A stretch of DNA of 64,000 nt from Rapana venosa (GCA_028751875.1 CM054134.1:41235330-41299329), one strand, 5' to 3'. Shown: positions 1 through 43,885, counted from the first letter of the stretch. Notes: generated by a model not told the origin, from the sequence alone. Numbers and translations are program-made.

Positions 1-1380
1 AAAGCTATCTTTGTAATTTTACTCTGTGAGAAATATGAGCCTGGTACTTTTCCATCAGTCCGAGAAATCCTATTTCACTGCATTACTTCCTCGACCGCGC
101 AGTTTGAAAAGTGATTTTATTTATTTATTTATTCTTTTATATCGAGGATAATGGAATAAGCACTTATGTGAGATGCGTGGGATGGGGGGGGTGGGGGTGG
201 TCAGAGCACATTTCAGCCTTTATATACCCCTGTTGTCCCTTAAGTTTTGGTATGTCGTGAGATAAATGGGATATAATGATAAATTAAAATATTTCAATAA
301 ATTAACACAAATAGTATCTTCCAAAGTAATGATAAATATGTCAGATTGTTGGAGGGATGTTGTGGGGGTTGCCACTCAGCCAGGTGTCTCACTCAATCTG
401 CCTCCATGATTAAGCTGTTGTTGTTGTTGCCTGTAGGGGCCTAGTAGGTGATATTTTGAACATTATGTTGCTTACAACATACACCAGTAAACACAACCAA
501 AGCAACCCATCATCAGTAATGCAGTACTTACCCCTTTGGTTGGTGGCCTTATGACAGCTTAACTTTTATAAACAACCCATGGACCTCTGACCCTGAGGAT
601 ACAACATGACAGGCCAGTGTATGGCTGAGTTGGAGATATATGTCAGAATGAGCCATGTGGAAATGACGGGACAAGATCATCACCAAAAATGAGGCAACCA
701 AAAAAACACAAAAAACAAACAAACAAAAAACAAACAAAAATGTGTGAGGGAAATACTTCCATGCCAAGTCTTGTTATCATCCTCATCATTGACTACCACA
801 AGACTGCAGAGATAGGCTTTTTTTCATATTTCTAATACCAGAAGTGAATTATTCCTGAGTAATTTTTTAATTGTTGGCTTGGGGGGGGGGGGGGGGGGGG
901 TGCTTTTTTCTGTTCTTTGGCTAAAGCTTCAAAGTTCACCAATAGTGAGATTTTTGCTGTTTTTGCCCACCATGAAGGTAGCCGCATTTTGACTTCAGTG
1001 ATGTATGCTGGGTATGTTTGTGCTTCCGTAACCCACTGAGTGCTGACATGAATGACAGGATCCTTAACGTGCAGATATCATCTTCTGCATGTGTATATAC
1101 ACAAAGGGAATTAAGGCACTGGAAGGTCTGCACTTGAAGTTGACCTGGGAGATAGTAAATATCCCCACCCTTAATTCACCAGACACCACAAAGATTTGAA
1201 TCCATGCCTTCATGGACCCATGGGATTGAAGTTAAATGGTTTGAACCATTCAGCTATGGCATCCATCACATGATGTATAATTTATAAGTCTGAAAGCATA
1301 AAAGTGATAATTTGCGAAAATCTTGATTCAATATTACTTTACATAATGTTTCAAGAACTTTTTCATTTTTGTGTCAACAG
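1..1380. other. Intron upstream of first visible kinase exon
   Basis: I see no exon here. The acceptor of the first visible exon is the TGTCAACAG ending at 1380. The stretch holds a partial minus-orientation SINE fragment near 120-180, a poly-G run at 881-900 and a minus-strand tRNA-derived SINE at about 900-1265. The missing kinase N-lobe exons must lie upstream of position 1. Confidence 0.7.
900..1265 (-). mobile_element. Full-length tRNA-derived SINE (family 3), minus orientation
   Basis: The minus-strand head has CATAGCTGAATGGTTCAAAC (A-box) and GGATTCAAATC (B-box), then CAGGTCAACTTCAAGTGCAG and GATCCTGTCATTCATGTCAG. The 3' end abuts the poly-G run at 881-900. This copy gives the empty-site reference for the piggyBac insertion at 52090. 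Confidence 0.85.
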
Positions 1381-31329
<29,949 letters not shown>

Positions 31330-33769
31330 AGAGTTCCTTTTTGTCTGGCCTGGGAATGGGGTCTGCCAGCAGCTGATGGAAATAATCTCACGACCACTTC
31401 CACTTGTTCAGCCTTTTTATCAGATCTCTGCGTCTGTTTTCTGCCTTTCATCAAGTTCCACCACACTCTCCGTCCATAGTGAATGCTGTGATCGTGTTGA
31501 CCCCCACATGCATGTGTCCTGTTCTTTTTTTGTGTGTGCTAATGGACAGCATGGTTAGCATATATCATTCCTGAAAATAGTGTCTTAAACATGCATGATG
31601 ATGGTACAATCTGGGCTGTAGTAGGTTGTTAGTGTATCAGTTCAGTCTCCGTCCATTTTCTTCACACAGATGTAACTCAGTGTGGATATCTGTTGTCTAT
31701 TACTTCTTCTGACGTGATGATCAGCATGAAAAGCTATGCTTTCTACAATACCTATGGTTATGTTTTTCATCCATATTGTCTCTGCTAAGCAATGCCCAAG
31801 CCTGTATGTCCTTCCAATACCAGTGTGTTTTCTTTGCAGAAGTCATGAAAATCTTCTATCAGTTTTACCAGGAGTGACTGTTTCAGATTTTTGCACAGAA
31901 CAGTCCATTTTTTGTCATCACATGGTGTGGATATGACACAGGATGCAGTAGTAAGGTCATGTAGTTTCATGCAAATCAACAGGTGTAACAGAAACATGTA
32001 ACATTGACATTTTCACCACAGAACTTGTGCACTGACGCTGTGTTTAAAGATTTAAACACTTTGGAATGCAATTTTTAGCTGAGCATTTAATTTTCCCACA
32101 CTTTTTTTTTTTTTTTTTTGCATGGGCAGTCCCCATTTGGTATTTGAAGGGTTGATTTTCACACACAGGTTAGTTTGTCTCATGCAATGATGATTGCCTT
32201 TGGCCTCGATTTTCATGAGATAAGGTACAAAATCAAACTATGTTCTTTGATGCACCAAATCCTGCTTTGTTTTAATTCTTGTGTGTAATTTTCGTTCTAG
32301 AAACAAGAGCTTGAAATCAATGATGAAAAATTCACAGAATAGAAATGAAAGAGAAAAGTGGGCAGAGAGGAAGAGAACAAAAGAGAAACAGAGAGAAGGG
32401 AGAGTGTACCAGGTGAGAGAGAAAAAGGTGACTGATTGTATTGTTCTGCTTCCTTTGCCTCCTGTCTGTCTGTGAGCACTGAGCTGACTGGTTCTCTCAG
32501 TGCATGAAGTCCAGCGGTGTTGTCATTCAGGGAACAAGTCTTCCTTCGTGTCCAGTCAAAATGCTACACTGTTAAGTGTGGGGCTAGTCTGTCAGTGTAT
32601 AGCTTAGAAAAGGAATGTAGATGAAATCTAAAACATAATGATCTTTGCAAGGGTAATGCACACCCTGTCATTTTGCTTTGATGTTTGGTGAAAGTGGGAT
32701 TTTTTTTTATATAGACAACAGTGCCTTTACAGTGCAGAGGACATAACAAAGTAAAGTAGACCCTACCAAAGGAAAAAGCAGTAGCTTGTGTTCTTCAGAA
32801 TTTGCATGTCCTTATGTTTTAGGCAAGAAGGACTGATCACTCACAGGAAAAAACAAGTTCAATACCATGCATGGTTATAGAGGATGGAGACAAAATTCTC
32901 AAAAGAAAACAAGAACCAAAAAACAATACCTGAGACCATACACATGAAATTTATTTTTTATTGAAGCACATTTTGGTATCTCTTTAACCTCTGAAATAAG
33001 TACAGAAAGACTTCGGTTTTTTGTTTGTTGTTTACTTACCTCGGCCATGTGAATCTCCAAGTTTGAATTTTGTTTTTCTCATTTTTGTGTGCATGTACAC
33101 ATTCATACACACACACAACACACACACACACACACACACACACAACACACACAGAGACACACACACACGCGACCTTTTGCTGAGGCAAGCATACACTAAC
33201 ACTTAAATACTCCATCTTTGAAAACATTGTGGTTCATTTTTAGACCTTGAAGGTATTGAAAGAAATTACCTTAAACAGAAATGTGCTACATAATGAAACT
33301 AAAAACAAAACTAAGAATAAAATAATTAGTCACACTACTGAAGATAATGAGAATCAGCAATTTATGAATGATAATCAGTCACCATTTATTGTGTCAAATC
33401 TGAGTTTATTTGTAAAACACTTGGTTTGCATTAAATGTTACATTGATTTTATCTCAGCGTTTGTACATATGTATGGAACATGGTGTGCTCTATCATTTTT
33501 GTATGCTTACTTGAATGTTCATATATAATGTTATGTCATATTTGGTATGCTTTTATATCTGATATCTCTCTTCTGAGGAAGTACCAAGTATACCCAGGTC
33601 CCCAAATATGGGATTTTTACATGAAGAAAAAAGGGAAGAAAAGTTGCTTCTAATTTTTTTCCTGACACAGAGGGATTTTTTAAAATGGGTACATCTTGTA
33701 CTGAGATCATTTATACATCTCTTTACATATGCAAATTCATTCTTTTTTTCTCTTTTTCACACTCATACT

Positions 33770-33771
<2 letters not shown>

Positions 33772-33842
<71 letters not shown>
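33772..33842. repeat. (AC)n microsatellite
   Basis: About 70 bases of uninterrupted AC. Confidence 0.97.
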
Positions 33843-33844
<2 letters not shown>

Positions 33845-34429
33845 CATCCATCCCTTGTTAAATGGCGGAACCAAAAAAAGGAGTAGTAGAATGCCATGCA
33901 GTAGAGCGCTGTTTTCTGCCATAATTATATACACAGATGCATCCTTCTTGTATCATACTCTTTGCCCATTTATTCCTGTTTGTCCCAAATGTGCTGTATC
34001 ATTTGCTGTGCATGGCAAAACACAATGTACATTTTCTCCCCCTATCCTTTCATCTCTGCATCAGCTCCTCTCTCCCTCTCTCTTTCCTACTCCCATTCTT
34101 TGTGCCCAGTCTTGTGAATATTCCAAAACACAACTTCACAGTGGGCCTGTGTGTTGTGCATGTGTGTGTGTATGCTTGTAATATTTGATTAAACTGCACA
34201 AAGTAGAACTTAAGAATGTCTTAGCCTAGTTTGACTTGTTTTAGTTCTTTTTGGTTTAGAGCTGAAGCAAAGAGAATAAATGCTGCTATATAATCTAGTT
34301 ATGTGGAACTGCTGTATGGTCTAGTATGTAGAGGAAATCCTTCAACAGCACGATTGTATTCTGTGCAAAAAGAAACAATATGTAAATACAAAAGCTTGGA
34401 AATTGCAAGAGTACTGTGTTTTGAGGGGG

Positions 34430-34725
34430 GGTTGTTCCTCAGCTAGAGCTCTGAGGTTCACCAGTGGTGATATTTTGCATACATGACCACTTTTACCCAC
34501 CATTAAGGTAGCCACATTCTGACTTTGGGTTGGTGTTTAAACGTGACACCTATGTGCATATGGGTTTGTTTTGGGTTTTTTAATCTCATTTTGTCATCTG
34601 TTCCTATGGACATGAAATGTTACTATTCTTCCAAAAATCAGAATGGGCTTTTGTGCGCAAGATGATCTGTGTCACACACAGAGCCTTGGCTCATAGTCTA
34701 ATCCGAAGAACTCTTTTTTTTTTAA
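34430..34725 (-). mobile_element. SINE fragments (dispersed AGCTCT-type piece, then family 1 minus)
   Basis: 34435-34530 carries CAGCTAGAGCTCTGAGGTTC and CCCACCATTAAGGTAGCCAC, shared with 2527-2640 and 925-1000. 34545-34725 carries the reverse of the family-1 body (TTTTGTCATCTGTTCC, TAGTCTAATCCGAAG). Confidence 0.6.
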
Positions 34726-35311
34726 ACTTTGACAATCAGGAGCTGATTCAGTATGCAAAGCCTGCACAGCAGTGTATGTTTCAGTATTATAGAGAAGCAG
34801 TATTAGGCAGGGAGCTTGCAAGTTGCATTTTGAGGGATGTTAGGACTACACACTTCAAGAATATAATGATTATTAAATCATTACATCAATGACCAGAAGG
34901 CTTTTGTATTATCTTATATCTAGACACGTATCTATATTGTTGCAGTAGAGTGAGCCATTGCATACAACACAAAAAGATATGTATCAGGTGCAATGATAAA
35001 AAGTTGGAATAGTATTAATTAGAGTTTTTGTTGTTGTTACCAATGGTTTTTTCTGCAGTTTTGTTGTTGCTGTGGTTGTTTGCATAGCCATGGATTGGCT
35101 ATGAATATTTTTTATGACCAAAACCCTTGGCAATTTCCCCCCTCTTTATTGCTACAAAATACAGATGATTTAAAACTATCTTGTGGCTGTGTCAGGTCCA
35201 CATACCATCCCTGTTTTTAAAAACTGTCGTGGCTGTCAGATCCATGCACCATCGATGTTTTTAAAAAAAAAATCTTGCTGCTGTGTCAAGTCCAGCTCTG
35301 AGTATGACTTG

Positions 35312-35579
35312 AACTTGTGAAGAATCTTTGTCCTTATCAGTCTGTGCTTGTGAACAATTGTAGATAAAGGTGGGGATGGGAGGTGGGGAGGGGGTTGTGG
35401 AACTTGTGAAGAATCTTTGTCCTTTTCAGTCTGTGCTTGTGAACAATTGTAGATAAAGGTGGGGATGGGAGGTGGGGAGGGGGTTGTGGAACTTGTGAAG
35501 AATCTTTGTCCTTATCAGTCTGTGATTATGAACAATTGTAGATAAAGGTGGGGATGGGGGGTGGGGACGGGGTTGTGGA
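35312..35579. repeat. 89 bp tandem repeat, 3 copies
   Basis: AACTTGTGAAGAATCTTTGT starts copies at 35312, 35401 and 35490, exactly 89 bases apart. Each ends in a G-rich segment (GGTGGGGAGGGGGTTGTGG). The three copies differ by only a few bases, so the duplication is recent. Confidence 0.95.
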
Positions 35580-38500
35580 AAGGGGGTAAGAAGCATGCCT
35601 GTTTAAAATAGTTTTGTGGTCTAATTCTGTGTGTAAGTGATGTGTGCAATTGTTCATCTGCTTTACACTGAGCAATAAGCAATCAAACAGTATTACTGTC
35701 AGTGGATCTGCTATGGCTTCTTATGGAGACTTGAAGTTGGGGTTGCCTTGAACAGGTCTGCTGAGCATGAGTGTTTGTCATATCCATGTAGTAGTGGAGA
35801 AGAGGGTGTGGCAGTTTTACAGTAAGCAATGCTGATATTATTATGAAGTGTAGACAGTATGGGACCTTGACATGTAGATCAATGAGGTGTCATGCTTGGC
35901 TTCACTTACTGCGTCTGTTGATTGACTGATTGAGTGTGTGTGTTAAGGTGTGTGTGTGTGTGTGTGTGGTGTGTGTGGTGTGTGTGTGGAGAGAGAGAGA
36001 TGTGTTCTCTGCTTGTCATGAAGACTGTGCTTTATCTGTTAACAGTATTGATGGGCTTTTGTGTATGTGTGTGTTGGTGGCTGAACATGGCTAGTCTCCC
36101 TTCAACTTTATGATGCAAATATCCTGAACACTGGATTTTTTTTTCAGTGAAGGATAAAAATGTTGAAAGTTTCCAGTTGCTTTGGTTCATGTAAAAGTGA
36201 CTTTTCAAAGTCAGCAGTCATTTAAAAAATAAGAATAATAATAATTACAAGAGAGAATCAACCAGTGTGTTTGACAAAAAGCATGAACCATGTGAATATG
36301 TTGTGCCAGTAGTTTAAGTATGGACATGTGTTCATGTGCTTGAATTGACTGTTGTGCTAACAGGCAAAGGAGGAATGATTTTTATTTGTCAGATACTGTT
36401 GGCATCAAATCAAATTATTTTTGTGTTTTGTTCCCATTATGAGTCCCTCGACCCATCCTTTTCACCTCTTTCCATGTGTGACTATTTATTCTGGTTATTC
36501 GTGGAGAGTACTTACAGATCATGTTTTCCCCACCCCTTAAAAAAGTGTTTCCTTGCTGCACTGGTTGCTGTGATCACTGTATTTACCTTTTTTTCAATTT
36601 TGTGGCAAGTGTGCATATGTAAATTTGTTATTTGAAATCTCATATTTCTGGAGAAATGAAATCTGATAAGTATTCTGTTTTGTTGTATGTGTTTCAGTGT
36701 GTTTTCAAATCAAAAGGTCTAATCACTCTTGTTTATACTTCATTCTATGCCGAGATCTGACTCATGTGCTGTAATATATTGTTGTTAAGTTCCTGCAACA
36801 GGATATGCCAATCCTTTGTTGTGATGTTCACAAACCTGCATACATTCCATGATCACACACCTTTATCTCTGTTTTTGTGTGCAAACATTTTCAAGTCTGA
36901 ACAATCCATTTTCGGGTCTTCAGCACTCTGGAATGCCCTCAGTGTTGCCTCATCTTGTCCAGGTTTAAATTTCACACCTGTCTGGTTTTTACTTGTTTCA
37001 AACCCAAGTGGTATATTAATAGCTTCAAATCATACTGAGAATGGAGCATGGTGTTCTGGAGAGGTCTGTTCCCACTACAAGAAGAGAGATTAAGAGTAAT
37101 GAGTTCTGATGTCACATCTTTTGTTCCAACTGAGAGTTTCCATTTCTTTATGGAGTCATATTTTCATCTTTATCACCCTCCACTGAGGAATGAGGGAGGC
37201 ATGTCACCATGCTGTCAGTTCCATGTTCTAAGTATTTTCTAGCCTCTTTGAAAGATGAACAATGCTTTTTTAAATCTTCTGTTTCTGAGCAATAGAAATC
37301 TGAACTGAGGCAATAGTGCCTGAGCTGTCTGTGACATGTTACCCCTTTGATCAACTTTATGTGATAAAACTTTTAAAGGGTTGACAGAAAGTTTTGTCAA
37401 AGACTTGTTACAATGAACTGGAGTTTCTGTCTCTTTCCTGAACAGAATTCACAGACAAATGGAATCTGTCTACCCAGTCTCTAGATTGATTCTAACCTTT
37501 CACTTTTTTCAAATGAGGCAGTAAATGTGACTTCTGACTCATTTCATGGTGGAGGGTGATGTATGTTCAGCTGCCTGATAGCAGATTTCAAACAGTTACA
37601 GACATAACAGATTGTCTATCAAAATATTACTGTGCTGTGTTGTACTTCAGCAAATAAAGTAGCTTATTCAAACTTAACAGAGCCTATTGGCTTACATGAT
37701 TTACCAATGGAAGATCTCTGTACTGCTGTCTGCACTGTTGTCTGATAACTTATTCACCCAGTTCTGTTAAACATGGAAAATTATATGCCATTCTGAACGA
37801 TGTGAACAAGATGTGTAAATCATGTCACGTTAGAGGTAAGAAAAAAGAAATAGATATATACAACATTTTGGCAGTTTTTACATGCTAAGTAGCATATCAT
37901 CAATCTAGCATTTTTTTTTACTTATATCAAACATACCAGTGCTACCATTGAATTTACAAGATTTTTTTTCATGAAAAAAGATGATTATCAAGAAAAGGGT
38001 AATTTTTTCAAAGACAACAATACGTATGATCACAAAAAGTTTAGATTCTTCTGGCTTCTGTGTGACAGTGTCTTCAGTTGCACTCCTTCCTTGTGTATCG
38101 TCTGCATTCTGGCTGGTAACCCAGCCTTCTTGCAGTGTCTTCAGCCAAAATGATGGCAACAATTAAAGCCTGTCAGGTCACCCTGTTGTTTTCCTCCTTG
38201 CAGTGAATGGTGGATGTACAGATTCCAAAAAATGTCATGTAAAAAATATTGGATTGTTAAATCTTTCACCAGCATTGATATTTTGTACAACTGTTGCCAT
38301 CCTTCTATCCTTTAAGTCCGTCCTCTACAGCTGTGATATAAATGTTGTTTCCTTTCTAATCCAAGAAACCTTTCATTTTCACCTTATTTTGAGGATGAAA
38401 AAGGCTACTTTCCTCCCAGGAAAAAAAGAGTAACTGTAGAAGATTTTAGGGGGGGGGTTTCAGTTCATATTTCAGTCAAGAGTGCTAAATGTGTTTTCAA

Positions 38501-41405
38501 TATGGAGTCCTATATATTGCTGATGAAGATCCTTTTTGTTTGTTTCTGTTTTTGTTTTTTGTTGAAAGGGTGAGGTATCTTGTTTTGGTGTTTTTTTAAA
38601 CAGCAGGAATGAATGTTACACAATTTTCACTCCAGTTGTGTTATTTGTGTATATATTTGTTTGGATGCATGGTCTAAGGACTGCATAGAGTTGGATGTGA
38701 GGTTTGGTGGGGTTTTTTGTCATCTTATTATTTATTGTTTATGTAAGTAATCCTTATTTATTGACTTGTTTCAGTTTGGGGGGTGGGGGGTGTAACAATT
38801 ATCTTTTTATTTCGTTTTGTTTGATAGTTTTCTCCGTCCTCAGTTTTAAAAAAAGGTCATCTGTGTTCATGCAGTACAAGAATCAGCTGTTGTACAAAAT
38901 GTACCGATCATTGTACACACCTTTGCATGCTGACCGGAGTGTGCTGTATCAGTGTGCTGATCGTGGTTTCCAAGGATTTTAAAACTTAATTGTAACAGTC
39001 AGATTGGTTTGACTTTGTCAGAGTGCATGTCTATGTTAATGGAATGTGGAATAAAGCAAGGACTCAAAAAGTTGGTGTGGACTGTTTAATCACATGCCAT
39101 AACAAATATCTAGTAAGCAGAAACTGTTTCCTGACTATGAAAAACAATTCTTTGTATTCTGGGGGGGGGGGGGGGGGGAGTCTGTCCCACAGATTCTTGT
39201 GTTTCTCACATCTATCACCTTGTATGATTGTCAAGTACAAATAGATTCTTGTTTTCACTACTCATCAAAATATAATGATTCTGACAGGTACTCAGCTTGC
39301 AGTTGCTGTGTCACTGCAGAGAATGCCTTCAGTACATGGAAACAATTTTCCACAGCGGCATGAAAATCTCTTATAAAGAATCTCACTTCAGTTGACAAAG
39401 CCAACATCATCTCTTCTTCCTGAACTGGACACTGACCAAAGAACAGAGATCATAACATTCAACACACAAAACAGATCAGACTTCAGGAGCAGAAATGTTA
39501 TAGGCACCAATGATTTATTTTCAGATAATACACAGTATACTGAAATGGTTCTTTACATGTTTCCATCCAATGTACAAATTACCAAAAAGAAAATCACACA
39601 TGATTTTTTTTTTTAAATCATACATGATTACACATTCACAAAACTAAAGAGTGAAACATTGACATTTTGCTAAAGCTTTTGACATAATCAGCAGGAATAA
39701 GGCATACACAGGGCAAAATAGAAGGAAAATATCACAAATGCATTGCACCTGAGATATCTGCTGGAACAAAGAGATAAAAAATTCAAAATAAATCTCCAGA
39801 ATATATCTTGTTTTGACCAAAAGAAAAAAAACACCAAAACAAAAAATCCCATTAACACGATGCATTCATAATTATATCTAACAACATTTCTAACTTTACA
39901 CAGATCTTTACTTCTAAAATCATTTTGTTGAAGAATCTTACTGTTGATCACTAACTACTGGTACTATATTAGTACTATATTAATCAGCTTGCTTCTGATA
40001 TTCTTCCTGTCAATAGATTTGTGAGTTTAGAAAATTTTACAAAAGCAGTCAAAATATATCTCAAATTTGCCATGCAGGGTGTACAGTGCATTTTACAAGA
40101 GAATTTTAAATGGAACTTCACAAGTCAGACTTTTCAACTCTCAGGTCATGAAATGCTCCTTGAAACATTTTTTAATACAAAATGCTTAAACTGACTGAGC
40201 AGCCTTTGCTCATAGAGGAAAGATGAGGGAAATAGGCAGGTGGGGAGAGTTCACAATCATAACCACAAAACATAAAAGCTGCAATCCCTTCACATATCCT
40301 CCGTGTATATAAGGATGTTCATTGAACACGCACTCTTCCCTTAACCACAAAGTACTGCAATGACCTGGAGAAAACAATTTTAGAACAAGGGAACAGATGA
40401 TTCTTGGTTTCATCACACAGAAACAGAACTTTATAGGTCAGAAATTCAAGTGAAGGAATACCTGACTCTGCCAATATGACTAGCCAAAAAATATTTTCCA
40501 GCTAATCATTGTGCCAGTTGTGGCCATTTTCACCAGCTGGGAATGAGGCAAAACAAAACAAAACACACTGCACCCAATGTACTGCTTTTGTTTCAACACA
40601 TATTATTTTATTTCATGATTCCAGAGTTGACTTTCAATCATGTAGCTTTGTCCTCCATGAGACAGGGTTTACAATCAGGACCATGACACAGCAAGTACAA
40701 GACTATGTTTCATCTTGGGTGAGCTCTACAGACTTACATTTGGCTTAGCACTGAGGAGAATAACTTATAACCCATAAAATGAAAGCTTACAGATTCTTCG
40801 TCATAATGTGTCATAGAAACATTTCCAAAGCTGATTATGGTGATGATCGTTGTCGTACAGCTATATCTGGGCTTTTAACTACATACATTCACAGAAAACA
40901 AGCCAATCATATCAGTCCTCTCAAGAAGAAACAGCATGCTACATCCTCCTATTCCGGCAATAATCACCCTAAACAACAGTATATAAAATGGCTAGGCTGA
41001 GAATGCCAGCCATGGTGCTTAATAAAATAGTTTATCATCTCTGAATTACAAAAAAAAGGGAGGGGGGGAGTTATAACAAGTCCATTCAGATATGAGAAAT
41101 AAATAAGAACGGCCATACAGACAAACAACACTGCAGAATGGACATCTGCCCATCCTGGTGTACCCTAATGGATGGGGAATACACCTGTCTAGGATATGAC
41201 AGGATCGGAAATCTGCACTTCTTCATCAGGTAAGAGCCCAGTTTTCTTTTTCCCTTCCATAATACTTTACGCGGCTGATAGTCTACAATCTTTAAGGTAA
41301 GAGGATTATGTAAATTGTGCAGAATCCATTCCGTGCACACACACACACACAGTGACAAAAAAGTTTTGCCTGGGAGAAACTGGCAGAAAACTCTGCTCTT
41401 ACATG

Positions 41406-41445
41406 CAGTGTTGATTCTAGGATTTCAAATGAAAAAAAGTGGGCA

Positions 41446-41481
<36 letters not shown>

Positions 41482-42174
41482 ACTTCTTCATATGAAAGGG
41501 GACAAGTAGTATTTGCTTACAGTATCTCGGTACTGTTAGTTTCCGCTATTTTTTCAAGGAAGAGAAACAAAACAAACAGGCAGATACGTAAGCAGAAAGG
41601 ATTAAATATTCACCTTAAGTGTTGCAGTTAATCTGTCACTTGTGACACAAGAGAGAGAGCGGGGAGGGTAGAGGGGAGAGAGAGGAGAAAGAGAAAGGGG
41701 AGAGAGAGAGGGGGGGTAGGGTGAAGGGGAGAGAGAGGAGAAAGGGAGAGAAGAGAGAAGAAGGAGGGGGGGGGGGGGGGGGGGTGTCAAAGTCAAATTT
41801 GTATTTCCAGAGTTGGGGACATAGATCTAGATGTAAAGGCCAATATCAAAGATTTTTTTCTTGCCTAGATGATACACTCAGAGACAGACAGATTTTTTTT
41901 TGGGGGGAGAGAGGCCAAATTTGTATTTCCCACATTCAGAGAGATAGATCTAGGTCTAGATAAGTTAAAATCAAAGTCTTGTCGTCCCCCCCCCCCCCTT
42001 CGCCCATACACACACTCCCAAGATCGCACATTAAGAGAGAGAGATCAAATTTGTATTTCCACATTCACAGAGATCTAGATCTACATAAGTAAAAGTCAAT
42101 ATCAAAGTCTTGTTTCCGTTCCCACCCCTACCCCAAGATCGTACACAGGAGAGAGAGAGAGACAGAAGAGACAC

Positions 42175-42212
<38 letters not shown>

Positions 42213-42794
42213 AAGAGTTGCCTAACCGAAGTCTTTCTGAAGAGTTTTATCTGGTACAGCCTCCTGGTGATGGGCGGTGTTTTTTCGTGATGCTTTAAGT
42301 GATGTTCTGTAATTAGCGCTATCTCCTTCAGTGAATGCATTGTTCTTTCCATGTTTGAACACAGCCCATAGCCTTCCACATGCCATGTTCACAAGCCAGG
42401 GCTACTTGTCTCGCCAGATCTACCAGCCCGAACCTGCTGGGCCGGCTTTGTTATGAAGGTGGCTTGTGGGCGCTAATCAGAAAATCTTGCCACCCCGCTA
42501 GGGTAGCCTACCAACATAATGACTGCCGCAGGAACTGACAGGACGAACTACAGTTTCTGTGATTGGTCAAAAGTGAGGCACTTAGCCAACCAGAAGCATC
42601 ATCGAGAACTTGGGGGGGGGGAAGTATAATTTTAGAGATTATATAAACGGCAGTTGCAATGGCGCACTGTTTGTTAAAAAATGCGCTGTCTAGGATTTTT
42701 TTGCGTCCGTTAGGGCGCACTGCCCACATCGCTTTGCAGCAATTTTGATAAAAATGCGGGAATCGCGCAAGGGCCCACTCTAGAATCAACACTG
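41406..42794. mobile_element. Non-autonomous TIR element, hAT-like ends
   Basis: The left end CAGTGTTGATTCTAGG and the right end, whose reverse complement is CAGTGTTGATTCTAGA, form inverted repeats of about 15 bp. TACATG (41400-41405 and 42795-42800) flanks both sides as a possible 6 bp target duplication. The CAGTG start is typical of hAT elements, which however make 8 bp duplications, so the superfamily is open. No transposase frame is seen. The interior holds poly-C, GA-rich tracts and three diverged tandem segments. Confidence 0.7.
41790..42130. repeat. Three diverged ~120 bp tandem segments inside the TIR element
   Basis: TCAAATTTGTATTTCC, followed by AGATCTAG and ATCAAAGTCTTG or a variant, occurs three times (near 41791, 41914 and 42046), separated by poly-C or GA-rich spacers. 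Confidence 0.75.
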
Positions 42795-43762
42795 TACATG
42801 TATATTCATACATAAGAAAGCTCATGGTTTGGAAGATGTCAAAATAGCAGGAACCCATCAAATAAAACATGAAAAAGACATCCATTAAAAAGTGAAACAG
42901 AGGTATGTTCACAATTTCCGATCTTCAGAATCTTTTACATGCTCGCTTGAACAACAAGAATTCATTACCATCCAGATCTATTAGAAGTGACATACAAAGT
43001 GTCATTTTTTGGAAATGTCATGTTTATTTTCCATCTCAGCTTGATCTGTCATTTCATGTTGCAACAAGCCAAGCCCTCCTCAGGCCAGAACACAATGTTT
43101 TAAGGGCTACTGGCCAGTTGACAAGCCAAAACCATAGACATATCAACAGTCACCCTCAAAGTAAAATCTCAAGACCACAACCATAAGTCATCCCTTTACC
43201 TCAACAAAGTTAATTTAACAGCCAACCATACAGTACATCTTACCTTTCTTCATACATCAAACAGCATCAACCTTTAAAAAGAACACCCTCTATGACAGTT
43301 TATCAGGTACACTTCCTTCAAACAAAAAGATTATATCATGCCACTGATGTCAGCCTTTCTTTAGCATTGAAAAATGACTTATAAAAATTCTTCTTTCTTT
43401 TAAAGTAACAACAACAAAAAACAAGCATATGAAGTCATGAGCAAATACCGCTGCAGAATGAACAGCATGGCAAAACAATAGGCTAACAGAAGGCATGCTA
43501 CAGACTGTTGAACAAAGGCAGGGGGAGAGTTGCAAAGAGCTGCTTTAAAAAAAGGCAGTGTGGTGGACAGAAAAGGCAAAAAATCAGGCATGTTAGAAAA
43601 AGAAAAAAAACACCGTCAAAACACACACACAGATGGCTAAACCCAGCAGAGATTGGGGAACTTACTTTATCCCAAGTGTTGAAAAGCATGATTGTATCTA
43701 CGTCTATGTCCATAGGCTCAGTTGAAAATGAAACTTTTGAGTCCACTTACACACACACACAC

Positions 43763-43810
<48 letters not shown>

Positions 43811-43827
43811 ACAGAGAGAGAAATTTC

Positions 43828-43885
43828 TCGTCTAATATCACTGAGTGTGAACAGATGTTAAATTGAAGACAACAACAACACACAA
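43828..43885 (-). repeat. Short dispersed repeat, second copy at 28280-28335
   Basis: TTTCTCGTCTAATATCACTGAGTGTGAACAG...GAAGACAACAACAACA on the plus strand is the reverse complement of 28280-28335 (GTTGTTGTTGTCTTCGATTT through AGTGATATTAGACGAGAAA). The copies are inverted and about 15.5 kb apart. Confidence 0.8.

Larger units (their letters stand above)
31330..39350. other. Downstream of the kinase stop: probable 3'UTR then intergenic
   Basis: I see no supportable coding region. Plus-strand AATAAA hexamers that could end the kinase transcript sit at 33316, 34275, 37653 and 39050; which one is used cannot be told. Also present: CA runs at 33107-33144 and 33772-33842, SINE fragments at 34430-34725, an 89 bp tandem repeat at 35312-35579, GT at 35935-35990 and poly-G at 39161-39178. 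Confidence 0.55.

Noticed and set aside
1..1380. Missing N-lobe exon of the kinase (Gly-rich loop, ATP-binding Lys)
   Set aside because: Neither strand shows GEGSYG-like or VAIK-like coding sequence here, so the exon must be upstream of the window.
33247..33528. 93-codon plus-strand open frame after the kinase stop
   Set aside because: AT-rich composition, no domain, and no splice or homology support. It is consistent with chance in a 3'UTR/intergenic stretch.
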